From Natrarchaeobius halalkaliphilus (GTDB taxonomy: Archaea; Halobacteriota; Halobacteria; Halobacteriales; Natrialbaceae), in contig NZ_REFY01000006.1 in the NCBI RefSeq assembly GCF_003841485.1, positions 62,001 through 126,000 on the forward strand: DNA of 64,000 bases. The letters run 5' to 3'. Within the stretch, counting starts at the first letter, position 1; the number at the start of each line of letters is the position of its first letter. Below the pieces are notes generated by a model, which ran no database searches, was not told the DNA's origin, and saw only the letters and a list, made by a program, of their open reading frames with translations. The position numbers and the translations under genes are program-made. Positions 17,664 through 25,327 of the stretch are shown here, piece after piece.

Positions 17664-18191
17664 ATGGTCGAGACGCGAGAGACAACTCCGATCCCGACGA
17701 CGATCCTGCGAGACACACGCGAACAACGTCCGTGGACCTTCGAGGGCTGTCCAGTTGAGACGCGCGACGTAACGCTTTCGACCGGTGACTACGCTGTGCC
17801 GACACACTGTTCTCACGACCAGGAAATAGACACGTATCACCCACAATTCGCCGTCGAGCGGAAGTCCGGACCCGACTTTCTCACGGCACTCACCTGGGAG
17901 CGAGAGCGATTCAAACGCGAGTTACAGCGGACAGTCCAGTGGGCACAGCCCCTCCCAGTCGTCGTCGAGACATCGTGGGAGACCCTTCTCCGTAATCACG
18001 GGTGTATGGCGTGGCGGGACATTCATCCGAACCAGGTCACGGGTACGGTCGCGGCGTGGACCGACCACTACAACGTGGCGTTCCATTTTATCGAGACTCG
18101 CCGACGAGCCGAATTGTGTGCGTACCTTCTCCTCGTTCGTCACAGTCTGGTTCGACGGCTCGACGATAGCTCACCCGGCGGGGATGTTTGA
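17664..18191 (+). CDS. ERCC4-domain nuclease
   Basis: A 175-residue single-domain protein of the XPF/ERCC4/Mus81 nuclease fold. The signature is present: DTREQRPW (residues about 17-24), GDYAV, and ERKSGPDF with the catalytic Glu-Arg-Lys. It lacks both the helicase part and the HhH dimerisation domain of full-length Hef/XPF. Stand-alone ERCC4 domains of this size occur on haloarchaeal plasmids, viruses and islands, which fits this location. A role in processing branched DNA of the element, or in defence, is inference. Confidence 0.8.
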   Translation: MVETRETTPIPTTILRDTREQRPWTFEGCPVETRDVTLSTGDYAVPTHCSHDQEIDTYHPQFAVERKSGPDFLTALTWERERFKRELQRTVQWAQPLPVVVETSWETLLRNHGCMAWRDIHPNQVTGTVAAWTDHYNVAFHFIETRRRAELCAYLLLVRHSLVRRLDDSSPGGDV

Positions 18192-18214
18192 ATATTTAAT
18201 CTGGACCAAATTAT

Positions 18215-18784
18215 ATGAAGGATGGGACCGAAGATCCAGCACGAATGGCTGAGTCGAGTCAGGAATCGTGGGCAGAGAGCATGAGTGGACGTGAGCGCGT
18301 TCGGCACGTCGTAGAGTTGCTAGAAGAGCCAACACCAGTACAAGAGATCGCAGATCGGGCGGACGTCTCGCGTGCGACGGCAGACGACGAACTCCAGCAG
18401 TTGAAGAGTGACGACTGGGTTACTGAGACGACTGTCGACGGGACGAAGGCGTACGATCTGAATCCCGTTCGGATTCTCTTCGACGAGGTGACCGATCTGA
18501 TCGAGGCACATTCGCGTGACGGACTGGAAAGTCAGCTCACGGAACTGAAAGAGGAACAGGAGGCGCTGGCTGCGGAGTACGACGCGAGTTCCCTCAATGA
18601 GTTCCGGAAACAACTCGCCGACGAGGAATTCTCGGCTGAGGAACTTCGTGAGCGTCGCAACGTGATCGCCACCTGGGAAGCGATCAACACGGAACTCGGG
18701 CTCGTGAAGCACGCCCTCCAACTGTATGATGATGTGATCGAACTCTCTTCACCGCGGACTGACTCTCCCTCGACACTCGCCTAA
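18215..18784 (+). CDS. DUF7342-like winged-helix regulator, possible antitoxin
   Basis: A 189-residue protein. Residues about 30-85 form a winged-helix HTH (VRHVVELL..PTPVQEIADRADVSRATADDELQQL..WV). The rest is helical and charged (SQLTELKEEQEALAAEYDA), as in the haloarchaeal DUF7342 family. A second in-frame ATG at 18245 is the better start if the TATATG at 18209 is the promoter. Its stop shares a nucleotide with the next start (TAATG), so the two proteins are co-translated. This layout is that of a toxin-antitoxin pair; no biochemical evidence supports it here. Confidence 0.75.
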   Translation: MKDGTEDPARMAESSQESWAESMSGRERVRHVVELLEEPTPVQEIADRADVSRATADDELQQLKSDDWVTETTVDGTKAYDLNPVRILFDEVTDLIEAHSRDGLESQLTELKEEQEALAAEYDASSLNEFRKQLADEEFSAEELRERRNVIATWEAINTELGLVKHALQLYDDVIELSSPRTDSPSTLA

Positions 18785-19248
18785 TGGTTGTTTTCCTCGC
18801 TAACCGGGCGAACTTGCAGAGCAAGCGGCTCCACGATAGAATTCAGAACCGGCTCAGCGGTGAGTTCGAGAACGTTCGACGACGACGTGCCGAACCGCGT
18901 GAAGCCGGTCCGTACCGTGTCGTCGCTGAGGTAGACCCACGCCAGTTCCTCGGTGACGACGAGTACCCGGTGGCGACTGCGCGCGTCGAGATTGGTTTTC
19001 GACTGCAGACTGGGGAACCACACGAGTACTACTGGTTTAACTGGATCGAGCCAGAGCGAAGTCTGCTGGTAGGCTGGCACCAGGACGACACGCATGATAA
19101 CCTCGGGCCGGTCCATCTGCAGGTTAACGACGGCGCGACGCCCATCGCGCACGAACCAGCGCAGTTCATCGACTCACATCCGTTGGATGTCATTGAGCGC
19201 AGACTCAACTCGCTTCGAGATGCGGTCCTCGCTGTCGAGTGGAAGTAG
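18784..19248 (+). CDS. Uncharacterised partner of HTH protein, TumE-like toxin candidate
   Basis: A 154-residue protein whose ATG overlaps the stop of the HTH gene. The central part (EYYWFNWIEPERSLLVGWHQ, then DDTHDNLGPVHLQV and a C-terminal FIDSHPLDVIERRL) has the order of motifs seen in small TumE/DUF6516-type toxins: aromatic strand, Asp-His segment, C-terminal helix. The match is weak and by eye. Other possibilities are a plasmid accessory protein paired with DUF7342. It is the last gene of the island before the att repeats. Confidence 0.6.
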   Translation: MVVFLANRANLQSKRLHDRIQNRLSGEFENVRRRRAEPREAGPYRVVAEVDPRQFLGDDEYPVATARVEIGFRLQTGEPHEYYWFNWIEPERSLLVGWHQDDTHDNLGPVHLQVNDGATPIAHEPAQFIDSHPLDVIERRLNSLRDAVLAVEWK

Positions 19249-19494
19249 GGACGACCCGTTGAACTTGATTCCGCTGCCTTTGTAAGTGAGTAGGCCCATA
19301 TTTCGGCGAATTCCGAGCGACACCAGAAGCCAGGTGGTCACTCGTGTATCTGGGTATGTACACGGGTACGTACATGAGTACGTATTCGAGATCCTCCACG
19401 CAGTACCACCCGTTTGGACCGAAGTGCAACCACAGTCGCAGCTCGCGGTCGGTAAATCGGCTCCAAATAACCCTGGAAAATCGCCCGCGCAGTG
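19249..19494. other. Non-coding distal end of the tRNA-Phe island
   Basis: About 245 nt between the last island gene and the att repeat. It contains a run of tandem-like TGTACACGGGTACGTACATGAGTACG units (about 19350-19385). I see no convincing gene, and the stretch is AT-richer than the chromosomal flanks. Confidence 0.45.
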
Positions 19495-19541
19495 CCGCAG
19501 GCATTTGAACTGTGAGTCTAATGCCGCCTCCCGGATTTGAA
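19495..19541. repeat. att-like direct repeat, tRNA-proximal copy
   Basis: Pairs with 15674-15720. It includes TGCCGCCTCCCGGATTTGAA, identical to the 3' end of the intact tRNA-Phe at 19665, as expected for a site duplicated by tRNA-targeting integration. Confidence 0.65.
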
Positions 19542-19639
19542 CTTCCGAAAGGCTTCGCTCCGCTCGTCTTTCGACTTCCCGCTTGCTGCGCTCGCGGGAA
19601 CGGGGACAACTCGATCTTCATCGAGTGCGTAACGCTCTC
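19522..19639 (-). pseudogene. Broken tRNA-Phe copy interrupted by a 58-nt insert
   Basis: On the plus strand 19522-19542 equals the 3' end of tRNA-Phe up to the T-arm. After 58 nt of foreign sequence containing two hairpins (GAAAG..CTTTC and TTCCCGC..GCGGGAA), similarity resumes at 19601 with CGGGGACAACTCGATCTTC and the anticodon arm. It then decays (CTCTC at 19635). The D-arm and 5' acceptor are missing, so it cannot make a tRNA. Confidence 0.65.
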
Positions 19640-19664
19640 AAATAAAATTCGTGTAGGAGCCGGA

Positions 19665-19738
19665 TGCCGCCTCCCGGATTTGAACCGGGGACAGCTCGAT
19701 CTTCAGTCGAGTGCTCTCCCAGTCTGAGCTAAGGCGGC
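19665..19738 (-). tRNA. tRNA-Phe(GAA)
   Basis: A complete cloverleaf on the minus strand: acceptor GCCGCCT/AGGCGGC with discriminator A, anticodon stem CTCGA/TCGAG around loop CTGAAGA, anticodon GAA, and T-arm GGTTCAAATCC. It is 74 nt without CCA. It is the integration target of the adjacent island. Confidence 0.95.
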
Positions 19739-19760
19739 GCAGTTCTACCTCCGTCGATGG

Positions 19761-19770
19761 TATAAAAAAG
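19761..19770 (-). promoter_or_regulatory. TATA box of tRNA-Phe
   Basis: CTTTTTTATA on the minus strand lies 23-32 nt upstream of the tRNA 5' end, the correct place for an archaeal TATA element. It shows that the intact gene retained its promoter. Confidence 0.6.
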
Positions 19771-19951
19771 GATTTCGAATCGAGACCGGCCTCCAGTGTC
19801 ACCATACGAACGCCATTCGAACTCGTTTAGAAGAGAATATCTGCGTAGTAATGCAGAGAATACAGTTGGAGTTTAGGAGGTCTACCCGCCGCCTGTTGGA
19901 TTTTCGGATATTCAAGACACCCTTTTCCGCTTCGGAGAGTAATATCGTGTT

Positions 19952-20398
19952 ATGAGTACCCTTACCTCGAGTCAACGCGAGCAGGAACTCTCCGCCGACG
20001 TGATCTTGGAGTTGTTGGCGAACCGGCGGCGACGTTACCTGCTGTATGCACTACGGGGCCAGGAGAACCCGATCGAACTCTCGAGGCTCGCTGAGCGGAT
20101 CGCCGGCTGGGAACAGGACGTCCCGCCGGACGAGGTCGCCAAAAACGAATACAAAAGCGTCTACGTCTCGTCCGTCCAGTGTCACGTCCCGAAACTGGCC
20201 GATACGGGTGTCGTCGACCACGACGAGGACAACCACACTGTCGTTCTGGCCGATAACTTCGATCAACTCGAGCCATACCTCCGCGTGGTTATCCAGGACG
20301 AACCGGAGAACTCGCGGCTGCACGCGGCACTAGAAGCGGAGTCGGATGACGGATTCTTCAGCCAGATTCGAGAGAACGTGGCTCGACTCAAGCATTGA
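19952..20398 (+). CDS. DUF7344 winged-helix regulator-like protein
   Basis: A 148-residue acidic cytoplasmic protein. Residues about 12-90 follow the haloarchaeal DUF7344 pattern: VILELLANRRRRYLLYAL, then LSRLAERIAGWE and the YVSSVQCHVPKLADTGVVDHDE recognition and wing region. Such proteins are abundant in haloarchaea and are thought to be DNA-binding. It stands alone next to the island, so it may belong either to the island or to the chromosome. Confidence 0.8.
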   Translation: MSTLTSSQREQELSADVILELLANRRRRYLLYALRGQENPIELSRLAERIAGWEQDVPPDEVAKNEYKSVYVSSVQCHVPKLADTGVVDHDEDNHTVVLADNFDQLEPYLRVVIQDEPENSRLHAALEAESDDGFFSQIRENVARLKH

Positions 20399-20674
20399 CT
20401 ACTTCGGAAAGGGGGGGACTGCTCGTCGATAGTCCGATATTACAGGTTGGGACACCAACACCTTGGCCGATAGTCGCGACCAGAGACAGTCTGACCGGCA
20501 GCTATCGTTCGATCGGGCGTGCCGTACCTACGATACCGCTTCTGCGACGACCGGCTGGATCGCTCGATCGGAAGTGGCGCCCCCTCGAGCGAAGCGCGAT
20601 CGGTCAACTGCTCGCGTTCTGTCGCGGTGATCGCGGTCGGCGGATTTATTTCCCGTCTTACCAGTTGAGTACAC

Positions 20675-21796
20675 ATGAACGGAGCCACCGGTGGAGACGA
20701 CTCTGTTGTCGATGAGGGCGAACGGGGGACTGACCACGACGGCTCCGAGCGCGACGACGGGTCGGAAACGGGATTCGAGTTCGGACCGGAGCGCGTCGAC
20801 GCGAAAACGGATCGTCCGAACGACCGGAGCCATCCCGAACGCGGATCCGCATCCGATCCGGACCGTCGAATTCGCGTCGACCTCCCGAGCTCGGAGCCCG
20901 ACGGTCCGTCGCGATCGGATGATCCGGACCGACCGCCGGGTGGCGACCCACCGGGGCCAGAACCCGGCCCCGAGCCCGGTCCGAACGCGGTCCGAAACTG
21001 GAGTGCGCTCCTGTTCGGACTCGCCGTGGTTTCGGTCGCAACGGCTGGCGTCACCGCGTTCTGGCACGATGATGCCGTTGCCACCGCTGGTGCGTTGGTT
21101 CTCGCATCCGTCTTCGCCGGAATCGCCGTGGGCTCTCGACGTACGACACCGTCGATGCTCGAGTCGCTCGACGCCGCCTGGATCGAGCACCGACGCTACG
21201 CGTGGTTCGCGGCGGGACTGTTCGCGTTCGGAACCGGCGTCGGTATCGTGCTCCTGGTCGCGGGCGTCAATCTGCTCGAGATCATCGCTGAACTGTTTGA
21301 CGACGGGCTCTTTCCCGAACTCGAGGACGAGGACTTCGAACTGACGGCGACGTTTTTCATCAGACACAACACGCCGCCGTTTCTCATGTCGATCGTCGGT
21401 GCGCTGTCGCTCGGCCTTCTGACGGCGTTCATTATGTTCTTTAACGGAGTGGTCGTCGGGAACGTCAGTGCGATCGCGGGCGATGCGGTCGGAGTCGACT
21501 ATATCCTCGTGGGACTGGCCCCCCACGGAATCTTCGAGCTGTCGGCGCTGTTCGTCGCCTCCGGGATCGGATTCCGGCTCGTTCATCGGTTCGTCGATCG
21601 GATTCTGGGGCGGCGCGAGGCACTCTTTACGAAACGGTACGTCTATCGGACGCTCGCGCTCGTCGGCTTCGCCTGGCTCGTGCTCGTCCTCGCTGCGTTC
21701 GTCGAAGCCTATATCACGCCCGAACTGCTCGAGATCCTGTTCGCAGATCGGCTCGCGGAACTCGAGTCGACGACCGACTCGAACGCGATGCCGTAA
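20675..21796 (+). CDS. SpoIIM (DUF95)-family membrane protein
   Basis: A 373-residue protein. The first about 110 residues are very acidic, Pro/Gly-rich and probably disordered, ending in a repeat of the form PGPEPGPEPGPN. After that there are about seven hydrophobic segments. The central NTPPFLMSIVGALSLGLLTA and the later GLAPHGIFEL motif are typical of the stage II sporulation M family, which occurs in many archaea without sporulation. Its function in archaea is unknown. Confidence 0.85.
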   Translation: MNGATGGDDSVVDEGERGTDHDGSERDDGSETGFEFGPERVDAKTDRPNDRSHPERGSASDPDRRIRVDLPSSEPDGPSRSDDPDRPPGGDPPGPEPGPEPGPNAVRNWSALLFGLAVVSVATAGVTAFWHDDAVATAGALVLASVFAGIAVGSRRTTPSMLESLDAAWIEHRRYAWFAAGLFAFGTGVGIVLLVAGVNLLEIIAELFDDGLFPELEDEDFELTATFFIRHNTPPFLMSIVGALSLGLLTAFIMFFNGVVVGNVSAIAGDAVGVDYILVGLAPHGIFELSALFVASGIGFRLVHRFVDRILGRREALFTKRYVYRTLALVGFAWLVLVLAAFVEAYITPELLEILFADRLAELESTTDSNAMP

Positions 21797-21847
21797 CGCG
21801 ATACTACCGACCGTCACAGTTGTTTCTCTCGAACCCGTAACCGGTGT

Positions 21848-22405
21848 ATGCGACTGTTCGTCAGCGTCGACCTCCCGGACGAAATCGTCGACCCGATCGC
21901 TGAGATCCAACGCGAGTTCGCGGACGCGAGCGGACTCAGGCTCGCTGACTCCGATCAGTCTCACGTCACGCTAAAATTCCTCGGAGACGTCGATGAGAGC
22001 CGACTTCCTTCGCTTCGGACCGAACTCGAGGGTGCCGTCGACGACAGCGGTATCGCTCCGTTCACCGTCCGCTACGGCGGTCTCGGTGTCTTTCCGGACC
22101 TCGAGTACATTTCGGTCGTCTGGATCGGAACGCGGACGGGGGGAGACGGACTCACTCGGCTCCACGAAGCGATCGAGGATCGGGCGACGAAGATGGGGTT
22201 CGATCCCGACCACCACGCGTTCACGCCGCACGTCACGCTCGCACGAATGGAACACGCCGGCGGGAAGGAACTGGTTCAGGGTCTCGTCCGTGACCGAGAT
22301 CCGACGATCGGAGAGATGCGGGTGACCGACGTTCGCCTCACCGAGAGCAGGCTGACGGCGGATGGACCGGCGTACTCGACGGTAGAACGGTTTCCGCTCG
22401 AGTGA
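21848..22405 (+). CDS. thpR: RNA 2',3'-cyclic phosphodiesterase ThpR
   Basis: A 185-residue member of the 2H phosphoesterase superfamily. The two catalytic HxT motifs are visible: HVTLKFLGD near residue 39 and HVTLARM near residue 129. The enzyme opens 2',3'-cyclic phosphates and was first described as a 2'-5' RNA ligase. It precedes the L39e-L31e-aIF6 operon on the same strand but is separated from it by a likely promoter. Confidence 0.93.
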   Translation: MRLFVSVDLPDEIVDPIAEIQREFADASGLRLADSDQSHVTLKFLGDVDESRLPSLRTELEGAVDDSGIAPFTVRYGGLGVFPDLEYISVVWIGTRTGGDGLTRLHEAIEDRATKMGFDPDHHAFTPHVTLARMEHAGGKELVQGLVRDRDPTIGEMRVTDVRLTESRLTADGPAYSTVERFPLE

Positions 22406-22485
22406 CCCTGGTCGACCCAGCGTTTCGATCACAATGGCCTCCAATGGACAAGATTTTAAGCCACCGTGGGCTACGTGCGGCTACT

Positions 22486-22638
22486 ATGGGTAAGAAATCG
22501 AAGGGCAAGAAGAAACGTCTTGCCAAACTCGAGAACCAGAACAGCCGCGTTCCGGTCTGGGTAATGATGAAGACCGACATGAACGTTCAGCGGAACCCGA
22601 AACGTCGTAACTGGCGGCGCAGTGACACCGACGAATAA
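22486..22638 (+). CDS. rpl39e: 50S ribosomal protein L39e
   Basis: A 50-residue basic protein, notable in this acidic proteome, starting [11 protein letters not shown] and ending in the conserved [14 protein letters not shown] tail. L39e lines the peptide exit tunnel. The start is the ATG at 22486; the frame is open further upstream but has no family similarity there. It is the first gene of the classical archaeal L39e-L31e-aIF6 operon, with 2 nt to the next gene. Confidence 0.96.
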   Translation: MGKKSKGKKKRLAKLENQNSRVPVWVMMKTDMNVQRNPKRRNWRRSDTDE

Positions 22639-22640
22639 CG

Positions 22641-22919
22641 ATGAGTGCAAGTGATTTCGAGGAACGCGTCGTAACCGTTCCGCTACGTGACGTGAAGAAA
22701 GGACCGAACCACGAGGCTGCGGACTACGCCATGCGACTCGTCCGCGAGCACCTCGCGAAACACTTCGCGGTCGACGAAGACGCGATCCGTCTCGACCCCT
22801 CGATCAACGAGGAAGTCTGGTCGCAGGGCCGATCGAACCCGCCACGAAAGCTCCGTGTCCGCGCGGCTCGTTTCGACGAAGAGGGTGAGGCCGTCGTCGA
22901 AGCAGAGGTCGCTGAGTAA
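22641..22919 (+). CDS. rpl31e: 50S ribosomal protein L31e
   Basis: A 92-residue ribosomal protein of the large subunit, located near the exit tunnel. The family pattern is visible: [21 protein letters not shown], then [20 protein letters not shown] and [13 protein letters not shown]. It is 2 nt from aIF6, which begins with TTG, so the three genes are translationally linked. Confidence 0.96.
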   Translation: MSASDFEERVVTVPLRDVKKGPNHEAADYAMRLVREHLAKHFAVDEDAIRLDPSINEEVWSQGRSNPPRKLRVRAARFDEEGEAVVEAEVAE

Positions 22920-22921
22920 AC

Positions 22922-23587
22922 TTGCAACGCCTCGCCTTCGCCGGGTCGTCGTACGTCGGCGTCTTCGCCCGCGCGACCGACTCGTGCGTACTCGTTCGCC
23001 ACGACGTCGACGACGACGTCCTCGCCGCCCTGGAAGACGAACTCGAGGTTCCAGCTATCCCGACGACGGTCGGGGGCTCCTCGACGGTTGGTGCGTTAGC
23101 GACGGCTAACGAAAACGGTCTGCTCGTCAGTTCGCGCATTCTCGAGTACGAACGCGACCGACTCGAGGACGAACTCGACGTCGCCGTCGCGGAACTGGCG
23201 GGGAACATCAACGCCGCAGGAAACGTCGTACTCGCCAACGACTACGGCGCGTACGTCCATCCCGATCTCCCGCGGGAGACGATCCAGACGGTCAAAGACA
23301 CCCTCGAGGTTCCCGTCGAACGCGGCGACCTCGCGGGCGTCCGCACCGTCGGGACTGCGGGGGTCGCGACGAACTCCGGCGTGCTCTGTCATCCGAAGGC
23401 GACCGACGACGAACTGGATCTTCTGGAGGAGGTACTCGACGTCCGAGCCGACGTCGGTACGATCAACTACGGTGCGCCTCTCGTCGGCTCGGGGTTGCTT
23501 GCGAACGAGGCTGGCTACGTCGTCGGTGAGGATACGACCGGTCCGGAACTCGGTCGCATCGAGGACGCACTCGGCTATCTCGAGTAA
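22922..23587 (+). CDS. eif6: Translation initiation factor aIF6
   Basis: A 221-residue factor that binds the large ribosomal subunit and prevents premature joining of the subunits. The five-fold repeat of the family is visible, with its NENGLL / NDYGAYVH / NSGVLCHPK / NEAGYVVG signatures. It starts with TTG two nucleotides after the L31e stop, so initiation probably depends on coupling. birA follows after about 170 nt. Confidence 0.95.
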   Translation: MQRLAFAGSSYVGVFARATDSCVLVRHDVDDDVLAALEDELEVPAIPTTVGGSSTVGALATANENGLLVSSRILEYERDRLEDELDVAVAELAGNINAAGNVVLANDYGAYVHPDLPRETIQTVKDTLEVPVERGDLAGVRTVGTAGVATNSGVLCHPKATDDELDLLEEVLDVRADVGTINYGAPLVGSGLLANEAGYVVGEDTTGPELGRIEDALGYLE

Positions 23588-23756
23588 CCGATCACCCGAA
23601 GGAACCGTTACGTACGTTCTCTCCGAAGGCCCGTTTTCGGACTCTCGTCTGGCTGATGCGGTCTGGTCCGAACGGACGGCGTCGATCGAGCGTCGAGCCT
23701 TCCAAACCGGTCCCGATCCAGCCAATTCAAGTACGATCGGGGACTCCCAGATACGT

Positions 23757-24698
23757 ATGAACGAGACACGAGAGGCGATCCTCGAGGCGATCGCGGACGG
23801 CCCGGTTTCGGGACCGGATCTGGCGACCGATCTCGACGTCTCGCGGGCGGCCATCTGGAAGCATATCGACGAGCTTCGAGACGCCGCCTTCGAGATCGAA
23901 AGCGGCCCGCACGGGTACGAACTGCTCGACGTCTCGGCGTACAACGGCCCGTCGATCGAGTACGAGCTCGAGGCGCCGTTCAGCGTGGAGTATCACGACG
24001 CGGTCGAGAGTACGAACGATCTCGCTCGAGAGCGCGCCGTCCACGGTGCGACGGACGTCGCCGTCGTCGCGAACGAACAGCGGGGCAGCCGCGGTCGTCT
24101 CGAGCGCGAGTGGTCGTCACCCGCCGGCGGGATCTGGATAAGTCTCGTCACACGTCCGGCGGTCGCGCCGGCGCGGGCACCGCTGTATACGCTCGCTGCG
24201 GCGGTGGCGACGGCGCGGATCGCTCGAGAGGCGGGCGTCGATGCGCAGATCAAGTGGCCGAACGACGTGGTCGTCCCGGTCGGGGACGACGGCGACTACC
24301 GGAAGCTCGCTGGCATTCTCACTGAAATGGAAGGTGAAACGGACAGGATCGACTGGCTCGTCGTCGGGATCGGCATCAACGCGAACCTCGACGCGTCCGA
24401 CCTGCCAGACGGCGCAACGAGCGTTCGCGACGAGACGGGCGACGACGTCGATCGTCGTCGGTTCGTACAGCGCCTCGTCGAGGAGTTCGACCGCGCTCGG
24501 GGCGACCTCGAGTCGGTCGTGTCCGCCTGGCGTGAACTCGCGTTGACGATCGGACAACGCGTCCGGGTCGAGCGAGCGACCGGCGAACTCGTCGGTGACG
24601 CCGTCGACGTCACCGAGACCGGTGCGCTAGTTCTCGAAACGGACGACGGTCGAACGACGGTTTCGGCCGGCGACTGCGAACACCTGCGGCCGACCTGA
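23757..24698 (+). CDS. birA: Biotin--protein ligase BirA with N-terminal repressor domain
   Basis: A 313-residue bifunctional protein. Residues 1-60 form a winged helix (LEAIADGPVSGPDLATDLDVSRAAIWKHIDELR), so this is a Group II ligase able to bind DNA. The ligase domain has VESTNDLARE, the biotin-binding NEQRGSRGRLEREW with GRGR-like loop, and KWPNDV; the C-terminal SH3-like cap spans about 265-313. It biotinylates carboxylases and can repress genes when charged with biotinyl-AMP. The candidate operator at 4308-4341 is its likely target. I chose the ATG at 23757 because the open frame upstream has no homology. Confidence 0.93.
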   Translation: MNETREAILEAIADGPVSGPDLATDLDVSRAAIWKHIDELRDAAFEIESGPHGYELLDVSAYNGPSIEYELEAPFSVEYHDAVESTNDLARERAVHGATDVAVVANEQRGSRGRLEREWSSPAGGIWISLVTRPAVAPARAPLYTLAAAVATARIAREAGVDAQIKWPNDVVVPVGDDGDYRKLAGILTEMEGETDRIDWLVVGIGINANLDASDLPDGATSVRDETGDDVDRRRFVQRLVEEFDRARGDLESVVSAWRELALTIGQRVRVERATGELVGDAVDVTETGALVLETDDGRTTVSAGDCEHLRPT

Positions 24699-24710
24699 GA
24701 CGGACTGTTG
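24697..24710. repeat. Half palindromic element at birA stop codon
   Basis: GAGACGGACTGTTG matches the left end of the 51013 element (GAGACGGACTGCTG) with one change. It overlaps the TGA of birA. No matching right end was found nearby. Confidence 0.45.
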
Positions 24711-24784
24711 CCCGTCCGCTCGACGTGGTTGTAAAACCCGATTGAACTCCCGGTTCACTCCACTGTAACCCGTGCCGGTCTGGG

Positions 24785-25261
24785 CTATTCTACTGCGACC
24801 TGTGGCTGGTCTACACCGTCATCGATCTTGTTCGGATCGACGTTTACCGTCAGGACGGGTACTGCAGCGCTTCTGACCACCCGTTCGGTCACGCTTCCGA
24901 GCAGTAGCCGGTCGATTCCACCGCGGCCGTGCGTTCCCATCACGACCAGATCGCACGAAGACGGTGTGGCTTCGTCGATGATGACTCGGCTGGGCGATCC
25001 TTCGAGGACCGCCGTCTCCACTTCTACCGACTCCGGTGCGAGCTGTTCGACGCGTTCGACCGCTGCTCGTCCCTCTTCGCGGAGGGCTTTGCTGATCCCC
25101 TCCCACGCCGTTTCCATCGGTAAGCCGCCGTAGCCCGCCGCATTGACGACGTAGATCGCTCGGATGACCGCGTCGTGAGCACGCGCGACGTCGAATGCAT
25201 ACTCGAGGGCGTGCTCGACCTCCGGCGATCCGTCGGTCGGAACGAGGATGCGGTCGTACAT
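24785..25261 (-). CDS. Universal stress protein UspA family
   Basis: A 158-residue cytoplasmic protein with the UspA fold. The start MYDRILVPTDGS and the ATP-binding signature GTHGRGGIDRLLLGSVTERV (G2xG9xGS pattern) are present, followed by AVPVLTV. Such proteins bind ATP and act in stress signalling. It is a single gene convergent with birA. The client process is unknown. Confidence 0.92.
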   Translation of the reverse strand: MYDRILVPTDGSPEVEHALEYAFDVARAHDAVIRAIYVVNAAGYGGLPMETAWEGISKALREEGRAAVERVEQLAPESVEVETAVLEGSPSRVIIDEATPSSCDLVVMGTHGRGGIDRLLLGSVTERVVRSAAVPVLTVNVDPNKIDDGVDQPQVAVE

Positions 25262-25327
25262 CGTGGTATGTTCTAACGTAACACCGCTGGCTATAATAGT
25301 GTTGTTGTGACCGGGACCGGTGACCGA

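Larger units (their letters stand above)
15674..19738. mobile_element. Relic integrated element at tRNA-Phe
   Basis: The segment is bounded by an att-like repeat at 15674-15720 on one side, and by a matching repeat (19495-19541), a broken tRNA-Phe copy (19522-19639) and the intact tRNA-Phe (19665-19738) on the other. Between them are five genes of accessory type: an unknown coiled-coil protein, a DUF6880-like protein, an ERCC4 nuclease, and an HTH/partner pair. No integrase is present, so it cannot excise by itself or is a remnant. Two att copies next to the tRNA suggest more than one integration event. Confidence 0.7.

Noticed and set aside
20528-21964. A 478-codon open frame on the minus strand
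   Set aside because: It is antisense to the SpoIIM gene, and the deduced protein has no recognisable domain. The opposite strand encodes a clear membrane protein.
24728-24762. TTGTAAAACC-N13-GGTTCAC after birA, resembling a BirA site
   Set aside because: Half sites match poorly (GGTTCAC is not GGTTTAC), and it lies downstream of birA without an adjacent promoter.
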